DNA from: Planctomycetota bacterium
GTDB lineage: Bacteria > Planctomycetota > PUPC01 > JABMSA01
Direction: 5' to 3'
NCBI GenBank assembly: GCA_013202185.1
Contig: JABMSA010000131.1
Location: 1 to 6,712, forward strand
Length of the DNA stretch: 6,712 nt
Below are positions 1 through 4,448 of this stretch, one piece after another (position 1 is the stretch's first letter; each line of letters starts with the position of its first letter). The notes under the pieces were generated by a model. It saw only the letters and a program-made list of their open reading frames with translations, was not told the origin of the DNA and ran no database searches. Both the position numbers and the translations under genes were made by a program.

Positions 1-358
1 CTTCGGTGTAGAACTTCAGCGCGAAGCCTCGGACATCCCGAACCGTATCGGCTGAGCCCTTCTCCCCGGCCACGGTCGAGAACCGTCCGAACACTTCGGT
101 CTGCTTGCCGATTTCGGAGAACAGCTTGGCTTTCGTATACTTCGTGATGTCCTGGGTCACGGTGAAGGTCCCGTGCGCACCTGCCGCCTTGGCGTGGACG
201 ACGCGCTCGGGAATGCGCTCCCGGTTGAAATGGGCCAGCTTCTCCAGCAGGTAGTGGTCCTGCAGCAAGGTCGGACCGCGTTCCCCCGCTGTCAGGGCTG
301 TCTGGTTGTCGGGAACTGGGATCCCCGCTGCTGTGGTGAGCTTCTTTTCCCTGCTCAT
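1..358 (-). CDS. katA: Catalase, N-terminal part (cut by left window edge)
   Basis: This is the N-terminal 119 residues of a monofunctional haem catalase, which converts hydrogen peroxide to water and oxygen. The start is the ATG at 358-356, with a strong ribosome binding site (AAAGGAG) 7 nt before it. Family signatures follow in the expected order: LTAGERGPTLLQD (22-34), HFNRERIPERVVHAKAAGAH (43-62) with the catalytic histidine at His55, FTVTQDITKYTKAKLF (65-80), and GRFSTVAGEKGSADTVRDVR (91-110) followed by GFALKFYTE (111-119). The short N-terminus resembles small-subunit (clade 3, KatA-type) catalases. The usual Gly after HAK is Ala58 here, and VTHDI is VTQDI; both look tolerable. The catalytic Asn and the haem-ligand Tyr lie beyond the window, so intactness cannot be judged. 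It is divergent from the exbD gene and probably has its own promoter at 554-581. The gene symbol follows the family; the subtype is inferred. Confidence 0.96.
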   Translation of the reverse strand, partial: MSREKKLTTAAGIPVPDNQTALTAGERGPTLLQDHYLLEKLAHFNRERIPERVVHAKAAGAHGTFTVTQDITKYTKAKLFSEIGKQTEVFGRFSTVAGEKGSADTVRDVRGFALKFYTE

Positions 359-365
359 TGTCTTA

Positions 366-372
366 CTCCTTT
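366..372 (-). promoter_or_regulatory. Ribosome binding site of the catalase gene
   Basis: Read on the minus strand this is AAAGGAG followed by 7 nt (TAAGACA) and the ATG at 358. It fixes the catalase start and is the best Shine-Dalgarno match in the window. Confidence 0.85.
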
Positions 373-451
373 CAGGTTTGGGTCATTCTATCATTGACTG
401 AGTGTCTTGTATTAACCGCGAAGCACTTGGTCTTTCTTGCCTCGTATGTTC

Positions 452-488
452 AAGACGTGGGTGTGAACCATGGTCATACCTACGTCTT
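452..488. repeat. 37-bp imperfect palindrome in the catalase leader region
   Basis: The left arm AAGACGTGGGTGTGAACCA (452-470) meets the right arm TGGTCATACCTACGTCTT (471-488) directly at a central CCATGG. The reverse complement of the right arm differs from the left arm by two G/A substitutions and one extra A. In RNA from the plus strand both substitutions become G-U pairs. In RNA from the minus strand, the catalase leader, they become A-C mismatches. The element may therefore be a DNA operator, a plus-strand RNA hairpin, or a remnant of a small mobile element. It lies about 95-130 bases before the catalase ATG and downstream of its predicted promoter. Function is unknown. Confidence 0.75.
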
Positions 489-549
489 TGCGCCCGGGCG
501 GATCTTGCACGGGTCCGATGTCCGCTACCGTAGGCCATGCTCGTGTCTA

Positions 550-580
550 TGACATTCTAACACAGGCATGAGGAATGTCA
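550..580. promoter_or_regulatory. Inverted repeat overlapping the catalase promoter, possible operator
   Basis: Perfect 8-bp arms TGACATTC (550-557) and GAATGTCA (573-580) are separated by 15 bp. One arm covers most of the -35 box of the predicted catalase promoter and the other covers most of its -10 box. A dimeric regulator bound here would block or control RNA polymerase. The site does not clearly match the OxyR (ATAG-N7-CTAT) or PerR/Fur consensus, so the regulator is unknown. Confidence 0.45.
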
Positions 581-581
581 A
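554..581 (-). promoter_or_regulatory. Predicted sigma70-type promoter of the catalase gene
   Basis: On the minus strand the sequence reads TTGACA (581-576), a 16-nt spacer, then TAGAAT (559-554). The -35 box is perfect and the -10 box has one mismatch to TATAAT. Transcription would start near 547 and give a leader of about 190 nt before the catalase ATG. The same hexamers and the same spacer length occur at 898-925 on the other strand, which supports both calls. No better promoter was seen closer to the catalase start. Confidence 0.6.
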
Positions 582-657
582 GTGGTTTTACTGGCCGCTT
601 GGCAGGCGAAACGTCCAAGCCGATTTCGACGGCGGCCAGATGACCTCCGACGCAGGC
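568..657 (+). pseudogene. Possible remnant of an IS1380-family transposase (N-terminal piece only)
   Basis: From the ATG at 568 the reading frame gives residues ending in GRRNVQADFDGGQMTSDAG (12-30). This resembles the conserved start of IS1380-family DDE transposases, typically [RK]xVxADFDGGxITSDGGALLLRE. The match stops abruptly after SDAG: the expected leucine-rich continuation is absent, and the frame runs to a stop at 771 without recognisable transposase sequence. Family members usually exceed 400 residues, so this would be a small fragment left after a deletion. I saw no clear terminal inverted repeats. The call rests on one short motif recalled from the family. Confidence 0.45.
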
Positions 658-830
658 TCTTCCACCGGTCCTCAATGCCGAGCGGTTCGCGGAGCGAAGA
701 GTCCGGCCGCTTTGAAGGCGAGAAGGGACGTGAACTTGCTTCTTTCGTCCATTGCTCTGCCAGATTCCTAACTCTAGATCCCGGTCAGTTTTCGGGGGCA
801 GGGTCAGGTCGGCGAAGATGGAGAACTGAG

Positions 831-847
831 GCCGGCTGCCGGCTTTT
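831..847 (+). terminator. Weak hairpin followed by four Ts
   Basis: The arms GCCGG (831-835) and CCGGC (839-843) with a 3-nt loop are followed by TTTT (844-847). The stem is short and the T-run minimal, so this is at best a weak rho-independent terminator. It would stop plus-strand transcripts from the transposase-remnant side before the exbD promoter. Confidence 0.25.
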
Positions 848-897
848 CGGGACGCGTTTTGGCGTACGTAACTTATTGTAAAAAAGCCCGTTGCCTA

Positions 898-925
898 TTG
901 ACATATGGACGCTGTTCCGTAGAAT
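898..925 (+). promoter_or_regulatory. Predicted sigma70-type promoter of the exbD-TPR gene cluster
   Basis: TTGACA (898-903), a 16-nt spacer and TAGAAT (920-925), with an AT-rich stretch just upstream (870-885) that could act as an UP-like element. Transcription would begin near 932, giving a leader of about 130 nt before the exbD ATG. It has the same hexamers and spacing as the catalase promoter on the other strand. Confidence 0.65.
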
Positions 926-931
926 TTAGGT

Positions 932-1063
932 TACAGGGCAGGCAGTTTGCGCACTGACTTCTGCGCCGGTTTGCCTTCTGCGCGTGGCAGGGACGCCGCT
1001 TTCGAGACCTGCTGCAATAACGCTGTTGCCGGCGCTTCGAGCGCCTATCGAGGACCCGCGACG
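932..1063 (+). promoter_or_regulatory. Predicted 5' leader of the exbD transcript, with hairpin beside the ribosome binding site
   Basis: This stretch has no convincing gene; the frame is open back to a TTG at 947, but ExbD homology starts at the ATG at 1064. It contains a 9-bp direct repeat CTTCTGCGC (958-966 and 975-983), a possible stem GCGCA/TGCGC around 949-965, and a perfect hairpin GGCGCT-TCG-AGCGCC (1031-1045). The hairpin ends 4 nt before the Shine-Dalgarno GAGGA (1050-1054), which lies 9 nt before the ATG. The leader may modulate translation initiation. It matches no riboswitch class that I recognise. Confidence 0.4.
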
Positions 1064-1465
1064 ATGAAGGTGCCAAAACGAGCCAGACGCGGCCCGGAGA
1101 TTCCGCTTGCGTCGATGAGCGATCTCGCGATGCTGCTGCTCATCTTCTTCATCGTGACCACGCAGTTCCTCATCCAGAGGGCCATCCAGGCCGAGCTGCC
1201 GTCAATAACTCACGAGAAGAAGGAATCCGACGAGATGATCACGGTCGTCGTCGAGGTGGAGAGCGTCTACCTCGATGAAGAACGAATGAAGCTCGAGGAC
1301 CTCGCGCCGAATCTGGCGGCAAAGCTCGCCGACAAGGTGACGCCCGAGGATCGGGCCGTTATAGTGGACGCAACGGAAACGGTGAGGTGGGAACGCGTGG
1401 CGAGGGCCGTCAACGAAGTGATGCGTGCAGGCGGCATTCCCACAATGATGAAAGTAGAGGAATAA
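1064..1465 (+). CDS. exbD: ExbD/TolR-family inner-membrane protein
   Basis: A 133-residue protein with the classic ExbD/TolR layout: a short basic cytoplasmic tail (KVPKRARR, 2-9), one membrane segment (about 21-37) entered by ASMSDLAMLLLIFF (16-29), and a periplasmic domain (about 38-133). Asp20 aligns with the essential proton-pathway aspartate of ExbD/TolR. The C-terminal part, RAVIVDATETVRWERVARAV (97-116) through RAGGIPTMMKVEE (121-133), matches the family fold that dimerises in the periplasm. Such proteins work with an ExbB/TolQ channel to couple proton-motive force to envelope tasks; no exbB/tolQ or tonB is visible here. The ATG at 1064 is chosen over an in-frame TTG at 947 because of GAGGA at 1050-1054 and because homology begins there. 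The TAA is followed immediately by the next ATG, so the two genes are probably co-transcribed and translationally coupled. ExbD cannot be distinguished from TolR on sequence alone. Confidence 0.93.
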   Translation: MKVPKRARRGPEIPLASMSDLAMLLLIFFIVTTQFLIQRAIQAELPSITHEKKESDEMITVVVEVESVYLDEERMKLEDLAPNLAAKLADKVTPEDRAVIVDATETVRWERVARAVNEVMRAGGIPTMMKVEE

Positions 1466-4312
1466 ATGAGACTCCTTCGAAGCATGATGTTCGTATCGAT
1501 TCTGGCGGCGGCGGTCGCGGGCCCGGCGCATGCCGGGGAGCCGCCCGAGGACAACAAGATCAAGCTCCCGACGACCGAAGCAGAAAAGAAGAAGCTGGGC
1601 CGCCGCGAGATAACGATTCTCAGGCGGCAGATGAAAGAACGGGAAGATACCGGCGCGGCCGCTTACAAGAACGCGGAAACAGCCTTCCTCGTAGGCGAGT
1701 ACGACAAGGCCATCGAAGAATTCCTTGCCGTCTCCAGAGAGTACGAAGATACGTCCTTCCGCATGCGGTCGGTTCTGCGCGTGGGCGACGTCTACTACCG
1801 GCAGAGGAAATATGATCGGGCCGTCAGCTATTACCAGCGGTCACTGAAGGTGCCTTCCGAGCTGTGGTGGCCCGAGGAAGCCGCTGAAGACTATGCCCGG
1901 GGCGACTACATGATCGGCGTGTGCTACTTCGACCAGGCGGCAATGAACCGCGCGTTTGCCCATTTCAGGCGATTTGTCCAGAGACATTCCGGAAGCAAGT
2001 TCGTTGATCGAGCTTTCGACTTCATCGGCCGGGGCAACATGAAGATGAAGCGCTACGGGCAGGCCATCGAGGCGTTTCGCATGGTGGGCACGGCCAGCCT
2101 CGGCAAGGAGGCCCGGCGGACGGTCTCTCCCGGGGAGGAGCTATACGTCCGCGTAATGGACCCCGACGTCGGCCTCGCCACCCGCCACGGCGTGGTTCCC
2201 GTGCTCCTGAAGACGACGGCCGGCGACGTCGAGCGCCTCGAGTTGAAGTCGCTGGGCCTGAGTTCGCCGTTTTTTCTCGGCACGATCAAGACGCGCCTCG
2301 GCGCCCCGCGGCTCACCAGGTCGCTCGACGAGGCTTTGTCGCCAAAGATAAAGAAGATACTCGAAGACTGGCTCAAGGCCGCAGAGGCAATGGAAGAGGA
2401 AGCAACCGAGCTTGACGACGAGCTGGCCAACCTCGAGGATCCCGGCCCGGCGCCCGAAGGCACCGACGAAGCCGCCCGGGAGGCCATAAAGGCGCACGAG
2501 AAGAAGGTTGCAGCGTACGAAGCCGAAAAGGCCCGGCTCAACGAACGCATCGCGGCACTGCGCACCGGCGCTGACCGGCTGAGGAAGCAAAGCTATGCCG
2601 GGCTCGACGGAGCTTTCGCCAAGATCGAGAGAATCCTCGACGAATGGGGCGTCAAGGAAGAAGTTGTACAGAAAAAGCAGGAAGATCAGGAACCGAAGGA
2701 ACAGGCCAGTGCAGAAGACATCGCCACGGGTACCGGTGCCACGAAAAAGGGTGCCGGCCTCAGCGACGTCTTCACCCAAGAGCAGATCAGAGACACCCGC
2801 AAGGCGGTCAGGGAAAAACCCACGGTCGCCGGGAGCTGCAGGTTCAGGCGGGCGCTGCTGGACTACTGGCACCAGCAGTTGCTGCTGGAATACAAAACGC
2901 TCGATCTCAACGGCGCCGATACCATCTCGGTCGAATACGTCGATGAGCACGGCAACACAGAGGACGGCCTGCAGCGCAGCGACAATCTGGGCATAGCATC
3001 CGACGCGACCATCGTGTGCGTGGGCCAGGACCTCATAAGCCTCGTCTCTGCCGTCATCCTCGGCGACAAGGTTCGAATAAAGGTTGTCGACCCCGACATG
3101 GACATGACCGCCGGGATCGATACCGCAGAGGTAGTGGTGGCAAGCGTCGCCAAGATCACCAAGACCGAAACCAAGCTCGAAGACGCGGCCGACGACGAGA
3201 AGAAAGATGACAAGGAAGAAGAGGAAGAGGGCTCGGTCGACGTGTTCTCCGAGAACGTCGACGAAGAAGAGAAAATGCCTGAGCTTGTGCCCGAGAACGC
3301 GCTCTTCATTCAAATGACCCTGAAGGAGACGGGCCCGCACACCGGCATTTTTGCCGGCGAAGTTCCGACCATCCCCAACGGCGACGAGATCGCCGCCAAG
3401 CTCGAGCTGTCGCCCAGCCGCATCGTGCGTGTGGCATACTCCGACAAGCGCACGGCCAGCCACAACGGCGGGTGGGCGGTCGCCACAACGATCGAGATCG
3501 TTCCCGGCACAACCGGGACCAGCGACGTGATCGAGATGCAGGAAAGCCAGCTCGACCGGCGCTCCGAGCTTGAGAAGGGCGTGGCCCTGGGCAAGCTCGC
3601 CCGCGTCTACCAGGCGCTGGGCCTCAAGCTCGAGGCCGGCCGCGCCTTCGACGAGGCGCTCAAGGTGGTAAAGAAGATCGTAGACGCCGAGCGCGGCTCG
3701 AACCTGGGCGAAGAGGCGACTTACCAGATGTGGGACCTCTACTTCGCGAGCGGCGACGAGGAGGCCGCCGCCGAAGCATGCTCACGATTGATCGCGGCCT
3801 TCCCCAACAGCCCCCTCGCGGACGACGCCCTCCTGATAATGGGCAAAGCCGCCGAAAAGAACGAAAACTATCACCAGGCCCTGGGCCACTACAGCCGCCT
3901 CGTGAGCCACTACCCCGACTCCGACCTCGCTTCGGAAGCGCAATACCGCGCCGCCGACCTGCAGGCGAAACGCGGGAACTTCGACGTTGCCGCATTCGAA
4001 ACCTGCGCCAACAGGTACCCCGACAGCAACTACGCGGCACAGAGCCTCCTGAAGCTCTCCGAATATTACGTGGAAAACAGAGACTACGCGCGCGCCCGAG
4101 ACTACCTCGAGCGCATCGCACTCGATTTCCCGGATTTCGACAAGCTCGACAAGGTGACCTACATGCGAGGCATCTGCGCGTATCGAGCCGGCGACATCCA
4201 GCTCTCGTACACACTCATGCACGAGACCATCGAGAAGTACCCCGGTACGGCAGTGGCTAAATCCGCCGGGAAGGTGGTTCAACTTCTAGCCAAGAAACTG
4301 AAGCAGAAATAG
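1466..4312 (+). CDS. Large secreted TPR protein with two split beta-sandwich-like repeats
   Basis: This 948-residue protein abuts exbD with no gap; its ribosome binding site (AGAGG, 1456-1460) lies inside the exbD end. A Sec signal peptide spans 1-23 (hydrophobic FVSILAAAVAG, cleavage AHA|GE). Residues 60-212 form TPR-like helical pairs (GEYDKAIEEF, RKYDRAVSYYQRSL, KRYGQAIEAF). The centre carries two copies of a beta-rich repeat: copy 1 begins PGEELYVRVMDPD (222-234) and LELKSLGLSSPFFLGTIKT (258-276) and seems completed by DTISVEYVDE (485-494); copy 2 runs from GDKVRIKVVDPDMDM (533-547) through MTLKETGPHTGIFAGEVPT (617-635) to RIVRVAYSDK (652-661). Copy 1 is interrupted by an Ala/Glu/Lys-rich coiled coil (about 285-400) and a linker, copy 2 by an acidic tract (about 566-606). 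Residues 695-945 are further TPRs with the FPNSPLADDA / YPDSDLASEA pattern seen in BamD/CpoB-type proteins. It is probably a periplasmic scaffold working with the ExbD protein. The exact function is unknown. Confidence 0.9.
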   Translation: MRLLRSMMFVSILAAAVAGPAHAGEPPEDNKIKLPTTEAEKKKLGRREITILRRQMKEREDTGAAAYKNAETAFLVGEYDKAIEEFLAVSREYEDTSFRMRSVLRVGDVYYRQRKYDRAVSYYQRSLKVPSELWWPEEAAEDYARGDYMIGVCYFDQAAMNRAFAHFRRFVQRHSGSKFVDRAFDFIGRGNMKMKRYGQAIEAFRMVGTASLGKEARRTVSPGEELYVRVMDPDVGLATRHGVVPVLLKTTAGDVERLELKSLGLSSPFFLGTIKTRLGAPRLTRSLDEALSPKIKKILEDWLKAAEAMEEEATELDDELANLEDPGPAPEGTDEAAREAIKAHEKKVAAYEAEKARLNERIAALRTGADRLRKQSYAGLDGAFAKIERILDEWGVKEEVVQKKQEDQEPKEQASAEDIATGTGATKKGAGLSDVFTQEQIRDTRKAVREKPTVAGSCRFRRALLDYWHQQLLLEYKTLDLNGADTISVEYVDEHGNTEDGLQRSDNLGIASDATIVCVGQDLISLVSAVILGDKVRIKVVDPDMDMTAGIDTAEVVVASVAKITKTETKLEDAADDEKKDDKEEEEEGSVDVFSENVDEEEKMPELVPENALFIQMTLKETGPHTGIFAGEVPTIPNGDEIAAKLELSPSRIVRVAYSDKRTASHNGGWAVATTIEIVPGTTGTSDVIEMQESQLDRRSELEKGVALGKLARVYQALGLKLEAGRAFDEALKVVKKIVDAERGSNLGEEATYQMWDLYFASGDEEAAAEACSRLIAAFPNSPLADDALLIMGKAAEKNENYHQALGHYSRLVSHYPDSDLASEAQYRAADLQAKRGNFDVAAFETCANRYPDSNYAAQSLLKLSEYYVENRDYARARDYLERIALDFPDFDKLDKVTYMRGICAYRAGDIQLSYTLMHETIEKYPGTAVAKSAGKVVQLLAKKLKQK

Positions 4313-4326
4313 CCCGCGAGCAACGC

Positions 4327-4343
4327 TGCGGCTCTCGGCCGCA
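4327..4343 (+). other. Intergenic hairpin between the two TPR genes
   Basis: The arms TGCGGC (4327-4332) and GCCGCA (4338-4343) enclose a 5-nt loop, 14 nt after the stop of the upstream gene. CGCG on each side (4315-4318, 4346-4349) could extend the structure. No T-run follows, so it is not a standard terminator. It might lower expression of, or protect the mRNA end before, the downstream gene. The rest of the gap (4313-4448) shows no separate gene. Confidence 0.35.
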
Positions 4344-4448
4344 TCCGCGCCCGGGCCAACAAGCCCAGCATGCACTGAACTGAACATAGAGGAAATGGAA
4401 AACAAACGGGGAATGCAAATGCAGAACAGAACTTGCAGGACACACGGA

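Noticed and set aside
491..500. Palindrome CGCCCGGGCG
   Set aside because: A 10-bp GC palindrome without a loop is expected by chance in GC-rich DNA and gives only a tiny hairpin.
173..552. Small plus-strand frames opposite the catalase start and its upstream region
   Set aside because: They overlap a certain catalase coding region or its promoter region, and their products look like translated non-coding sequence.
582..881. 99-codon plus-strand frame as a gene
   Set aside because: Arg-rich composition with no motif. It overlaps the transposase-like stretch in another frame and lacks a ribosome binding site.
947..1063. N-terminal extension of ExbD from a TTG at 947
   Set aside because: The added 39 residues have no ExbD similarity, would precede the usual short basic tail, and the ATG at 1064 has its own Shine-Dalgarno.
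2141..3463. Long open frame on the minus strand (440 codons) inside the 948-residue protein gene
   Set aside because: It is antisense to a well-supported coding frame with a signal peptide and TPR motifs. GC-rich third positions commonly keep the opposite strand open, and the translated product shows no recognisable domain.
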